Part shown: piece by piece, positions 46,382 through 54,927 of the stretch
Numbering within the stretch: the first letter of the stretch is position 1
How the letters are laid out: every line of letters starts with the position of its first letter
Assembly (NCBI GenBank): GCA_020638055.1
Contig: JACKJH010000002.1
Span: 186,001-250,000, forward strand
Direction of reading: 5' to 3'
Length of the DNA stretch: 64,000 nucleotides
From: Hyphomicrobiaceae bacterium
GTDB lineage: Bacteria; Pseudomonadota; Alphaproteobacteria; Rhizobiales; Hyphomicrobiaceae
Made by a program: the position numbers and the translations under genes
Notes under the pieces: model-generated
Databases searched by the model: none
Told to the model about the DNA's origin: nothing
What the model saw: only the letters and a program-made list of their open reading frames with translations

Positions 46382-46924
46382 CTACTCTGCCGCCGCTTCC
46401 ATGCTTAGCGGCTGTCCGTTGGCCGTGACTTTGCCGGTAACCTCCATCGGGCGCTGGAGCGTGTCGAGCACGGGACAGTGGCTCTCAACGGTCTGCGCAA
46501 GCTGCTTAAGCTGTTCTGGGGAGGCTGAACTTTGGATGATCGTTTCAAAGGAAATCCGCGAATAGCCTGCCGGCACATTCGGATCGAGCCCAAACAAACC
46601 TTTGAGATCCAGATTGCCCTTGATATTGCATTTGACCGAATCTAGCTGAATGCCCATCACTGCGGCATAGGCGCTGTACATGACTTCCTGGCATGTGCCG
46701 AGTGCGACGAGAACCAACTCTACCGGGTTCATCCCAGTATCGCCGCCAGCAAGCTCGGGTGGCTCATCGGTGAACATGGGAGGAAAGTTTCGAACCTTCG
46801 CCTTGCAGCGCACGTTCTCCATCAACTCCGTCTCGGCGCGGAAAACGACCTTCGATGCATTTGGATTGTTCTGAAGACCCTCAATCGTCTTCAGCAATGC
46901 TGTCTTTACCTCTTCCTGAGACAT
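46382..46924 (-). CDS. OsmC-like protein
   Basis: 180 aa. Seen: the two OsmC redox Cys, Cys78 in VALGTCQEV and another near residue 150 in ESHCPVLDTLQRP, plus ELAGGDTGMNPVELVLVA. OsmC proteins are thiol-dependent peroxidases that reduce organic hydroperoxides, often with lipoyl cofactors. It lies upstream of a FixJ-like regulator but 104 bp away. Its stop is not linked to a repeat. Confidence 0.9.
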   Translation of the reverse strand: MSQEEVKTALLKTIEGLQNNPNASKVVFRAETELMENVRCKAKVRNFPPMFTDEPPELAGGDTGMNPVELVLVALGTCQEVMYSAYAAVMGIQLDSVKCNIKGNLDLKGLFGLDPNVPAGYSRISFETIIQSSASPEQLKQLAQTVESHCPVLDTLQRPMEVTGKVTANGQPLSMEAAAE

Positions 46925-47028
46925 GGCGTTTCTCTCCAGAATTGTTTCATTGTCATGGAGAGACGATTACGCCATGCAAGGATAGTTTGCACAATCCGGG
47001 AACACACGACATCAAGGTAGGGAAAACC

Positions 47029-47679
47029 CTATACCGATGCCTTGCTGTGCTGGACTGCATCGTACTGTTCATCCTGAACGTCGATTTTGGTAAGCATGTG
47101 CACCAGATGAACAACGCTGCTGGCCGACATCTTGTTCATCATGTTCGCCCGGTATGCTTCAATGGTCTTGCAGCTTAGTCCAAGTTCATGTGCGATTAGC
47201 TTGTTGGGTTTACCAGCACCCACACACATGGCTATTTCGCGCTCGCGTCGTGTCAGTTGTGCGAAACGGGATTTGATTTCTTTTTCTTGGTTCCACTCAT
47301 CCCACGTCGCTCTCGCCATTTTGAGCGCCTGTTCGGTACGTTCCAACAACATCTGATCGTCGTAGGGCTTTTGCAGAAAGTCAATCGCGCCAGCCCGCAT
47401 CGCACGCACAGCCATGGGAACGTCGCCATGTCCTGTCACCATGATGATTGGCAAGCGCCAGTCACGCTTTTGGACCTCTCGCTGCAATTCCAGCCCGCTC
47501 ATCCCTGGCATGCGAACATCTATAATAAGGCAACCAGGCTCGCCTGAGTACTTGGCAAGAAACTCGTCGGCGGATGAAAAGCACAAGACCTCAAGCCCAA
47601 CAGACTCTAAAAGCCAGTGCAGCGACTCACGCGCTGCTGCATCGTCGTCGACCACCAGAACTGCGCCCCGGTCGTTCAT
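47029..47679 (-). CDS. FixJ/NarL-type response regulator
   Basis: 216 aa. Receiver domain: DDD at 11-13, phosphoacceptor Asp54 in LIIDVRMPGMSG, Lys104 in FLQKPY. Output domain: LuxR/FixJ helix-turn-helix from about 145 (LTRREREIAMCV, GLSCKTIEAYRANMMNKM). The start overlaps the histidine kinase gene's stop by four bases, so the pair is a coupled two-component system. Target genes unknown; the porin-like gene, OsmC and the mtoX region are the nearest candidates. Confidence 0.94.
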   Translation of the reverse strand: MNDRGAVLVVDDDAAARESLHWLLESVGLEVLCFSSADEFLAKYSGEPGCLIIDVRMPGMSGLELQREVQKRDWRLPIIMVTGHGDVPMAVRAMRAGAIDFLQKPYDDQMLLERTEQALKMARATWDEWNQEKEIKSRFAQLTRREREIAMCVGAGKPNKLIAHELGLSCKTIEAYRANMMNKMSASSVVHLVHMLTKIDVQDEQYDAVQHSKASV

Positions 47680-48959
47680 TGCAATACCCGTTGCTCGTTC
47701 GAGGGCGGCAGGTCAAACGTAAACGATAGCCCACGGCCCTTCACGTTTTGCGTTGCCGACAGTCGACCTCCATGGGCCTCAATGATGGAGCGGCTAATGG
47801 AGAGCCCTAACCCCATGCCCGCACGCTTTGTTGTCAGGAACGGTGTAAAAAGAGTGTCCAGCTCCTCAGGCGGCAGGCCCGGTCCGGTGTCTTCAATACG
47901 CACATGCGCCATACCGTTGGAGCCAGAGCGCGTTATGACTTTGATCATGCGTCCGCTCGCTGGAACCTGCTCCATCGCTTCAAACCCATTGCGAACGATG
48001 TTGAGCACAACCTGCTCCAACTGCGTACGTTCGCCAAGAACGCTTGGCAGGTCATTTGAGAATTCGCATTCAACCGAGACATTCCTGGCCAACGCCTCGA
48101 TCTGAGCGATTGAAAGTGCCTGTTCGACAACCTCGTTTATCGACAGGCACGAAAGTTCCTCTTCAGTTTGCGAAACAAAACCGCGCAAACTTCGGATGAT
48201 ATTGGCAGCCCGCTCTGACTGTGCGCAGATGTGCTCCATTGCGCCGATGACTTCTTCGCGTCCCTGGCTGTTGCGCAGACGCAAGAGGGCACCTTTCGAA
48301 TAGTTGGCGATTGCCGTCAGCGGCTGGTTCAACTCGTGAGCCAGCATCGTTGCAAGCTGCCCCATCGTATCCAGTCGCGACGCGTGTGCCAGCTCACGAT
48401 ATTGCTGGCGCATTTGCTGCTCGTAGCGCTTCTGGGCGCTGATGTTCCTGGTGATGGCAAGAACAGCCGTCACGATCCCGTTCGAATCTGTAAGAGGCGC
48501 GGCATGGGTTTCCATCCACAACCGGCGGTCCTTAAGTGAGATGATTTCAAATTCCAGTTTTTCGACCGCGCCGGCGAAGACCTTTTCAACGAGGGACCGA
48601 TAAGCTGTGGCGAAATCGGGCGCCACCAGTTCATACACCGAAATGCCTATCACATCCGACGCCGAACCCGCCTCTACCAGTTGCAGCCCGGCTGGGTTCA
48701 TCTCCAGAATGGTACCGTCTCTGGAGTGGACTTTAACGCACTCCGGTTCGGTTTCGATGATCTGACGCAGACGCTTTTCATTTTGCGCCAACTGCGCCTG
48801 GGCCGCCTTGCGTTGGCAAACCTCGCGTTCAAGCACCGCTTTCGCCTGCCGCAGATGAGCATTCAGCCGCCCAACAAAAATCATTGCGCCCACTGCCAGG
48901 ACAATAAACGCAGCACAAACAACCGACCAAAGACCCAAACCCAACGACGCCTGATCCAC
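47676..48959 (-). CDS. PAS-domain membrane histidine kinase, FixL-like group
   Basis: 427 aa. One N-terminal transmembrane helix (about 9-30), a coiled-coil linker, a PAS domain (about 65-175), the H-box LATMLAHELNQPLTAI with His208, and an HATPase domain (NIVRNGFEAM, DTGPGLPP, GLGLSISRSIIEAHGG). The PAS domain lacks an obvious haem-His pattern that I can identify, so the ligand is unknown. Partner of the response regulator at 47029. Confidence 0.94.
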   Translation of the reverse strand: MDQASLGLGLWSVVCAAFIVLAVGAMIFVGRLNAHLRQAKAVLEREVCQRKAAQAQLAQNEKRLRQIIETEPECVKVHSRDGTILEMNPAGLQLVEAGSASDVIGISVYELVAPDFATAYRSLVEKVFAGAVEKLEFEIISLKDRRLWMETHAAPLTDSNGIVTAVLAITRNISAQKRYEQQMRQQYRELAHASRLDTMGQLATMLAHELNQPLTAIANYSKGALLRLRNSQGREEVIGAMEHICAQSERAANIIRSLRGFVSQTEEELSCLSINEVVEQALSIAQIEALARNVSVECEFSNDLPSVLGERTQLEQVVLNIVRNGFEAMEQVPASGRMIKVITRSGSNGMAHVRIEDTGPGLPPEELDTLFTPFLTTKRAGMGLGLSISRSIIEAHGGRLSATQNVKGRGLSFTFDLPPSNEQRVLQ

Positions 48960-49135
48960 GGATACGCCACCAATCTATTCTATTTTCTAACGCCTCTATT
49001 CGGATTTCAAATAACAACTTCGATTGAAGTTCCGCCAAGTCGAGATTCAATTTGAACATCTTATCAGATTACGTTCTGAAGATAACCCAATTCACTTTCA
49101 ATTCCGAGCGAACCCAAATTACAAAACGAGCTCAT

Positions 49136-49168
49136 AAAAAGAGGGAGCAGGAAAATGCCTGCTCCCTC
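49136..49168 (-). terminator. Rho-independent terminator of the porin-like gene
   Basis: Stem of 11 bp (GAGGGAGCAGG and complement) with a six-base loop at 49141-49168, followed on the minus strand by TTTTTATGAG. It lies about 150 bp past the porin stop and before the histidine kinase gene. Confidence 0.9.
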
Positions 49169-49318
49169 AGTGGAGCCGGAGTGAAGATTGAGCCTGGGTC
49201 AACGCCTACCCGTAAGGGGGGAGAAGGTTAGGCGCCCCACTCCAACGTTGTGGCAAAGGAACCGCTGCTCCTGTTCCAGCAACCAGGACGCAGCACACGG
49301 TTCCGCGCTTCAACCAGT

Positions 49319-50719
49319 TTAGAATGAGATCAACCCGCCAACGGTCACGACATGGAGTGTGTCGAGATCGTCAAAAGCACCAGGCACGCCAGGACCGGAC
49401 ACGCTCGGATCGTAGTTCTTGTAGTTGACCCAGAGCGACATTGCCGCGGCATCAATTTCTTGAACGGCACCGAGACCCCACTGGCGCAACTCACTGCCGC
49501 TCACGCCAAAGGCTGTGAGTGATGGATGGTACATATCGTTGCGCACACCATACTCGCCGTATAGAACCGTGTGTCCAAGCGCGTTCCATTTCCGACGCAG
49601 GCCAGCCTTCAGATACCAGTTGTCGCCGCTGGGTTGGCCTGCCGTAAGAGCCGCCCCCGTAATGAGGCCGGTGACGTCGGCATATGTGCTGTTGTTATCT
49701 TCCACACCATAAGCACCATAGAGGAACAGGCCCGAGGGAACATGCTGCACGTACGCACCAATCTGGAAATATGACGAGTCAAGTCGCACCGGATGGAAAG
49801 CCGTAAGGCCAGTGACGACGTCAAATCCTGTAAACTGGGTTTCGTCATTGTGCTGTGAGTAAGCTGCGGTGATCGCAACCTTGATGCCGTTAAACTCGCC
49901 AGCATAGCGTGCTGCAACATCCCAAAAGTCATCCTCACCCCAGCTCGCCGATATAGAAAAGCCGCCGAATGTGGGCGAATCATACCGCACTGCGTTTGTT
50001 GGGATACCGTCGCAATCACCTGCAATGGGAAGTGCTGTGGAGCCGCACCACATGAGGGCGCCGGTGGGCAGGCCCGTCATATTAGGATCGCCCGGCACTA
50101 GGAATTGGGTTCCCCTCCGCGACAGGTTGATCGCCATGCCATCCAGTGGCACCCAATTCGCCATGACCAGCGAACCCGACCCATCAACCAATGCCGCCGC
50201 GTGCTGTGAAGCCTGCGGAATGAGGCCGACGCTAACTTGGCCCAGTCGATTGCTCTTCAAGAACCAGTAGGAATACAAGAGGTCCACTGAACCGCTTTGC
50301 AAGCCCCCGCCTGAGTTGACGATGTGTAGCGCGGATGGGCCATCATCGCGAAACCGCGAGTTGCCAGCGGTCAACGGGTCAGAAGAATTGACTTCGACCT
50401 GAATAACGTAACCAGCCGACCAATCCGGAGAGATTTTTGCTGATCCGGTAAGCTTGAAATGCGAACCCAGCGTTGAGCCCACACCGGTCACGTACGTGTT
50501 GCTTGTGGCACCATTGTCGTACCACATCACCTGTTCGGCAACCCAACCCGTGATTGCCAACGACACCTTGCGATTGCCCTTACGTACTGTGGTGGCCTCC
50601 AGCTCAGCCACTCTTTCTTCCAGATCCGCACAGCAGTCACCCCCAAGGTCGGCAGCGCTTGCTGCGCCAGTGCCTAACACCGCACCGAGCGCTGCCACAC
50701 AAACGCAAAGTCTTTTCAT
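49319..50719 (-). CDS. Outer-membrane porin-like beta-barrel protein
   Basis: 466 aa from ATG 50719 (MKRLCVCVAALG), preceded by GGGAGC; the longer frame to 50773 is less likely. Signal peptide ending at ASAADLGG, followed by a Cys pair (GDCCADLEERVAELE, a coiled-coil that may trimerise), then many short amphipathic strands and a C-terminal phenylalanine (VGGLISF) typical of outer-membrane barrels. This matches the rhizobial Porin_2-like plan. A strong terminator follows. Confidence 0.85.
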   Translation of the reverse strand: MKRLCVCVAALGAVLGTGAASAADLGGDCCADLEERVAELEATTVRKGNRKVSLAITGWVAEQVMWYDNGATSNTYVTGVGSTLGSHFKLTGSAKISPDWSAGYVIQVEVNSSDPLTAGNSRFRDDGPSALHIVNSGGGLQSGSVDLLYSYWFLKSNRLGQVSVGLIPQASQHAAALVDGSGSLVMANWVPLDGMAINLSRRGTQFLVPGDPNMTGLPTGALMWCGSTALPIAGDCDGIPTNAVRYDSPTFGGFSISASWGEDDFWDVAARYAGEFNGIKVAITAAYSQHNDETQFTGFDVVTGLTAFHPVRLDSSYFQIGAYVQHVPSGLFLYGAYGVEDNNSTYADVTGLITGAALTAGQPSGDNWYLKAGLRRKWNALGHTVLYGEYGVRNDMYHPSLTAFGVSGSELRQWGLGAVQEIDAAAMSLWVNYKNYDPSVSGPGVPGAFDDLDTLHVVTVGGLISF

Positions 50720-51256
50720 CAGATGCTCCCATTGGTCATTCGTTGAGTTTTTATTCCGTCGCCTGGACAGCAAGGCAGTTCCCCGAAAACTAGATTTATA
50801 ATCGCGACCCCGCAGTACGAATTACATATTCTAAAAGGTGTCACTGCCCCAGAAACGCATTTCATTATTTCTTCAAGAGATGGACTTGACACAAGGCGAA
50901 AGAGGTCAAGACTTGGAATATACAAATAATGCTGTGATTTCATCGGTACACAAATAGCGTGAGGGAATAACTCACATCTGAAACACCAATAAAATTCATT
51001 TAGAAGATGAATGAAAACGGGTGATCTATTTTAGTTTGCATCGTAATGGGGCTCAAACGGCAAGGCCGCACGGCTTCATTGCGAATCACGCAATAAAGCT
51101 TTGCGTGCGAACTTCGGGCGCTTTGCACTCAGTGCGCGCCGTCACGAATGAACAAGTTGAGCATAAACAATAAGCGAAAGCGCCGTGCGCTATATCGGGA
51201 TCCGCTCACTGCTTGAGAAATAGAATTTATTCAAGTGAGTTTGAAACGTTTTGGCC
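50720..51256. other. Intergenic region between porin-like and mauG-like genes
   Basis: About 540 bp, locally AT-rich, without a recognisable gene. It should carry the porin promoter. The F element follows at 51257. Confidence 0.4.
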
Positions 51257-51334
51257 TTAGCCCGCCTCCCTCCTTGCGGGTCGATCTCGCGCCAGCGCGA
51301 TGACGGCCGTGCCCTCGTGAGAAAGGCGGGCTAG
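51257..51334. repeat. F-type palindromic element, short form
   Basis: 78 bp, inverted ends TTAGCCCGCCT and AGGCGGGCTAG, inner GATCTCGCGCCAGCGCGATG palindrome. The right CTAG (51331-51334) supplies the TAG stop of the mauG-like gene on the complementary strand. Confidence 0.88.
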
Positions 51335-52482
51335 TCACCAGTCGTCTTCTGGTCGTCACCATCAAGTGACTTCAGGAACGCAACGAGCGCCACCTTCTCG
51401 GATGCGGTCAGGTTGAGCTTTGTCAGGTTCGGGCTGGTGCCATTTTGTGCGGCAGCTCCGCTACTGTAATAGTCGACCACGTCTTCAAGCGTAGCAATTG
51501 AGCCGTCATGCATGTAGGGCGCAGTTCGCGAAACATCGCGCAACCCGGGCGTCTTGTAAGCCCAGCGATCACTTTCCTTATGCGTGATCTCGAATCGCCC
51601 GATATCGTTTTGTGTTTTCTCGCCAAAGCCATCAATTTCCTTCGCAGACATTCTCGTTTCAATGCCTGGCGCCAGCGGTATAACGTAGATGTGGTCATCA
51701 AGCATCGAAGCCCGATATCCGATGCCCGTGTTATGGAATTGATGATCGGTAAAAAGCGCAGTTGTCTTGCCAATCAGATGACACGAGTTGCACCGCCCCT
51801 TGCCGGTAAAAATATCATAGCCCTTCTTTTCGACATCGTTGAGCGCGTCCTGCTGACCGCCATAGTGCCATTTGTCGAATCGGGAATTACCCGACAGAAG
51901 GGTGGCTTCGAACGACGCAATCGCATCAGCAACGGTCTGAACGGCGATACCCTGCCTGGGATAGACACTTTGGAAACGCGCAGGGTAGTCGTCCAGCTTC
52001 TCGATATGATCGAGCACATACCCCATGGACGGATTAGCCATCTCATCGAATGCCAGGATCGGAAGCCAGGATTGTAGATCAAGATGCGTCTCGCGCCCGT
52101 CGTGGAAAAAGGTCTTCTGATAGACGACATTGAGCAGCGAAGGCGCATTGCGCTTGAGCGTGCGCCCCTCCATGCCGATGGACTTTTTCGATTGCGTAGA
52201 GGCGAAGGCATCCTGCTCCAGATGGCACATCGCGCACGAGAGCGTGTTGTTGAACGATAGACGGCGATCAAAGAAAAGTTTTCGGCCAAGCGCGACCTTC
52301 TCCGCAGAGAGCGTTGCATAGCGTGCTGGCAGCGACGGCAGTCCGAGCGGAACCTGCTGAATGACGCCACGATCCTCGCCCGCCTCCGCCGCAACATTGC
52401 CCAAGTCCACAACCGCTAACAGCACAGCGACCAGAAGCGTAGACCCAATTGCAGCCGTTGCCGCTTTCAATGAACTATGCAT
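51331..52482 (-). CDS. MauG/cytochrome c peroxidase-family dihaem protein
   Basis: 383 aa. Signal peptide (about 1-32), then two haem c sites: CAMCH (Cys83, Cys86, His87) and CNSCH (Cys231, Cys234, His235), with GRKLFFDRRLSFNNTLSC and TAPYMHDGSIATLEDVVDYY family motifs. MauG oxidises protein side chains to build cofactors; genes of this type accompany mtoX in Hyphomicrobium, where a role in maturing methanethiol oxidase has been proposed. It is 13 bp after sco. The TAG stop lies on the edge of an F element. Confidence 0.9.
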   Translation of the reverse strand: MHSSLKAATAAIGSTLLVAVLLAVVDLGNVAAEAGEDRGVIQQVPLGLPSLPARYATLSAEKVALGRKLFFDRRLSFNNTLSCAMCHLEQDAFASTQSKKSIGMEGRTLKRNAPSLLNVVYQKTFFHDGRETHLDLQSWLPILAFDEMANPSMGYVLDHIEKLDDYPARFQSVYPRQGIAVQTVADAIASFEATLLSGNSRFDKWHYGGQQDALNDVEKKGYDIFTGKGRCNSCHLIGKTTALFTDHQFHNTGIGYRASMLDDHIYVIPLAPGIETRMSAKEIDGFGEKTQNDIGRFEITHKESDRWAYKTPGLRDVSRTAPYMHDGSIATLEDVVDYYSSGAAAQNGTSPNLTKLNLTASEKVALVAFLKSLDGDDQKTTGD

Positions 52483-52494
52483 CGCTGCCGCACC

Positions 52495-53205
52495 TCATTT
52501 CCCATTGCTCGACGTCTTGGGGAGTTTTCCGGATTCCATTAACAGTGTGCGTATGTCGTTTTCGATAACTTCCGGATCGGCGAAATTGCCCGAGTAAATC
52601 TCTCGAACCCATGAAGAGTGGTCAAACAGGTAGAATTTCACCTGATGACTGATCGTCAACTGCAGATTGCCATTGGCATCAACATCACGGCCAGCCGCTT
52701 GACCAAAATCATCCAGTATTTGACCGATATAACCATCCGACCATGTTGTCAGGAAATGCCACGGTGCAATCTGTTGCGTGGCGCGGCGCCCGATTGAAAA
52801 GATCTCAAGTTGCTCTGGAGTGTCCACTCTCGGATCGAGGCTGATGAGGACAAGCCGCACTTTGCCGTGCAGCTCCTTGTCGTTTTGCACATCGGCATGA
52901 ACCGACTCAAAGGTCGACCACACAACAGGACACCCTTGCGGGTCTCTGCACGTGGAATAAAAGAAACTCAGAAGCGTAACTTTGCCACTTGTAAAATGCG
53001 AAAGGCCGTAAGGTCGCCAGCGGCTGTGCTCCAGCACCCATGTATCGGGCGCCTTGAAAATTCGCGGTAGCGTATAGCTGCCCGCACTTGGAAACTTGGA
53101 GACGTCGGCCGCACTCCGTTGAACCACCACCGCAGACGGGAGTCCAATAATGGTGGCCATAACGACAAGAGCGCGGCCGATGCTCAAGAGACAGGAGGAA
53201 GCCAT
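52495..53205 (-). CDS. SCO1/SenC-family copper chaperone
   Basis: 236 aa. N-terminal anchor or signal peptide, then a thioredoxin-like fold. Seen: STCRDPQGCPV with Cys86 and Cys92, six apart (CX5C), and His187 in TISHQVKFYLF. Canonical SCO has CX3C and a distal His, so the loop here is two residues longer. SCO proteins deliver copper to CuA or other cupro-enzymes; in mtoX clusters this protein is thought to supply copper to methanethiol oxidase. Confidence 0.88.
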   Translation of the reverse strand: MASSCLLSIGRALVVMATIIGLPSAVVVQRSAADVSKFPSAGSYTLPRIFKAPDTWVLEHSRWRPYGLSHFTSGKVTLLSFFYSTCRDPQGCPVVWSTFESVHADVQNDKELHGKVRLVLISLDPRVDTPEQLEIFSIGRRATQQIAPWHFLTTWSDGYIGQILDDFGQAAGRDVDANGNLQLTISHQVKFYLFDHSSWVREIYSGNFADPEVIENDIRTLLMESGKLPKTSSNGK

Positions 53206-53319
53206 GTCGCCTTGATTCTTTGCGTTATTGTTCTCGAACCCGCATTCGGGTCTCGGTCAGAATTACCTAAAATCGGGCAATCGAGAACGTAATCAAAACG
53301 GACGTTCAAGTATTGCTGA

Positions 53320-53344
53320 GTGACGCCCGGTTTCCGGGCGTCAC
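53320..53344. other. Intercistronic hairpin between mtoX and sco
   Basis: Perfect 11-bp stem GTGACGCCCGG with a TTT loop. No U-run follows on the minus strand, so it is more likely an mRNA-stability or attenuation element than a terminator. It could make mtoX mRNA more abundant than the sco-mauG part. Confidence 0.7.
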
Positions 53345-53354
53345 TGTCGGCGCA

Positions 53355-54677
53355 CTAGTTGAGCAGCGACTGATAGACTTCCTTGGTCGATCCGATCGCT
53401 TTCGAATTCGGCCGGGCAGAGAATTTCATGTGGTGCGCACGCCCCAGTTTCTCTGCGATGAAGTCGACCTTGAACTGTTCCTTCAACTCCTTGCCGTCCC
53501 ATGTGAACGCCTTCAGGAACTGATCGTTCTCGTCACCCTTCTTGTCCCAGTTTGCCACTAGCGACGTTGTGAAGTAGACGCGCTTGCCGTCCCAGCTCTG
53601 GGAAACCATGTTGACCTGGTTGCCCATCTTCTTGGAATAGACCTGCTTGGGTGCTTCGGGGTTCGATATGTCAAACAAGCGAGACGTTCCATCCATGAAC
53701 GTGTTCACCCACAAGTGCTGACGATCTGAAGAAATCGAGATGTCGACGGGAAGCGGAATCTTGGCGGGGTCGCCGATCGTTGCCACGTCCTTGGCCACCC
53801 ATTCGCCCTTGGCGTCTTTACGCACCAGCCACAGTTTCGATGTCAACGCCGTTGCGGTGAACGCCCAGTCATCGCCTGGCCGCAGCGACCAGCGAATCTC
53901 CAATGGCGCACCTGGCACATCGAGCACCTTCTTCGGCTTCATCGACTTGACGTCCCAAACAGCCATCGTATTGCCGAAATTCTTCATCGCCTCGGCATCT
54001 TTGACCAGCGTTCCCAGGTCCATCATGTAATTGGTCCAGCCGGTAAAGCTCGACGTCAGCATGACATTCTCGTTCGGGTTGATGCCGATGTCATAGCCGT
54101 AGCCATCGCCGCCGAGTTCTCCACCCTTCGGCATATCGTGCTTCTCGATAAAATCACCTTGGTTGGAATAGAGCGCTATACCCGTCACCCCCGTGTGGTC
54201 TTTGACATTCGAAAGCGCCTGAACAACCATGCGTCCGGGCATGGCGTAGAATGTGTGCGGCCCGACATATCCAGTGACCTCGGAAAAGTCAGATATGGTT
54301 TTGTGTAGTTTCGGCTTAGCGGGATCCTGAAGGTCGAAAATAAAGATTTTGTTGTCGTCCAAGCGGCCAGCCCACAGGAAGCGGCGGTCATCGGTAAAGC
54401 CTGTGTGGTGTGCTTCACCCCTGCCACCGACGGAGACTGAACTAATTACTTTTCCGAAGTTTGCCGAACCCGGTTCAACATCAATGGTTACGAGTTTATC
54501 CGACTCATCGCCAAGCCCCGGCATGCCGAGCGTCCACACGTGCAGGAACTCTTCCTGTCCATTGATAAGAGCTGTCGTGAAGGGCGAATTGCAGGTCTCG
54601 TCTGCCTTCGCCGCAGGTAGTCCCCCGCCAAGGAGTAGCGCTGCAGCGCAAGCCCCTAATATTAGTGTTCTCCTCAT
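53355..54677 (-). CDS. mtoX: Methanethiol oxidase, periplasmic SBP56 family
   Basis: 440 aa. Signal peptide (about 1-25, AKA-DETC), then a seven-bladed-propeller-like SBP56 domain: VTIDVEPGSANFGKVI, EAHHTGFTDDRRFLWAGR and RSLRPGDDWAF-like (here RWSLRPGDDW). At the position of the SBP56 CGWN motif this protein has HHTG, so Cys is replaced by Thr92. MtoX oxidises methanethiol with oxygen to formaldehyde, hydrogen sulfide and hydrogen peroxide and is copper-dependent in Hyphomicrobium. It heads the mtoX-sco-mauG unit and is divergent from a LysR gene. Confidence 0.9.
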   Translation of the reverse strand: MRRTLILGACAAALLLGGGLPAAKADETCNSPFTTALINGQEEFLHVWTLGMPGLGDESDKLVTIDVEPGSANFGKVISSVSVGGRGEAHHTGFTDDRRFLWAGRLDDNKIFIFDLQDPAKPKLHKTISDFSEVTGYVGPHTFYAMPGRMVVQALSNVKDHTGVTGIALYSNQGDFIEKHDMPKGGELGGDGYGYDIGINPNENVMLTSSFTGWTNYMMDLGTLVKDAEAMKNFGNTMAVWDVKSMKPKKVLDVPGAPLEIRWSLRPGDDWAFTATALTSKLWLVRKDAKGEWVAKDVATIGDPAKIPLPVDISISSDRQHLWVNTFMDGTSRLFDISNPEAPKQVYSKKMGNQVNMVSQSWDGKRVYFTTSLVANWDKKGDENDQFLKAFTWDGKELKEQFKVDFIAEKLGRAHHMKFSARPNSKAIGSTKEVYQSLLN

Positions 54678-54810
54678 CGCAGATTCCTCCTTTTATACGG
54701 CGCTCGAACGGCAACTTTACGCGCCTTGGTTATGATCATGTATTGAGGAATGCTAAGCTGCGGGGCACCGCGCGTGAAATTCTATTTTCAAATGCTATAG
54801 ATAAATTTGA

Positions 54811-54822
54811 CCAATAAATTGG
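54811..54822. promoter_or_regulatory. Possible LysR operator in the mtoX-lysR intergenic region
   Basis: Perfect inverted repeat CCAATAAATTGG in an AT-rich 250-bp divergent region. LysR sites are often dyads with this kind of spacing near the promoter of the target gene. Only sequence pattern and position support it. Confidence 0.45.
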
Positions 54823-54927
54823 CGCAACGCGCATTTGTTGAGCTATATTGTGCCTATTCGCGGACATCTAATCCCACACGACACCAACTGCCCAGAAAAT
54901 GACCTTGTGTCAGGACCCATAGCAGCG

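Noticed and set aside
47676..48959. Haem-based oxygen sensor FixL
   Set aside because: The kinase has one PAS domain and overall FixL-like layout, but I could not place the haem-binding His pattern, so oxygen sensing is not claimed.
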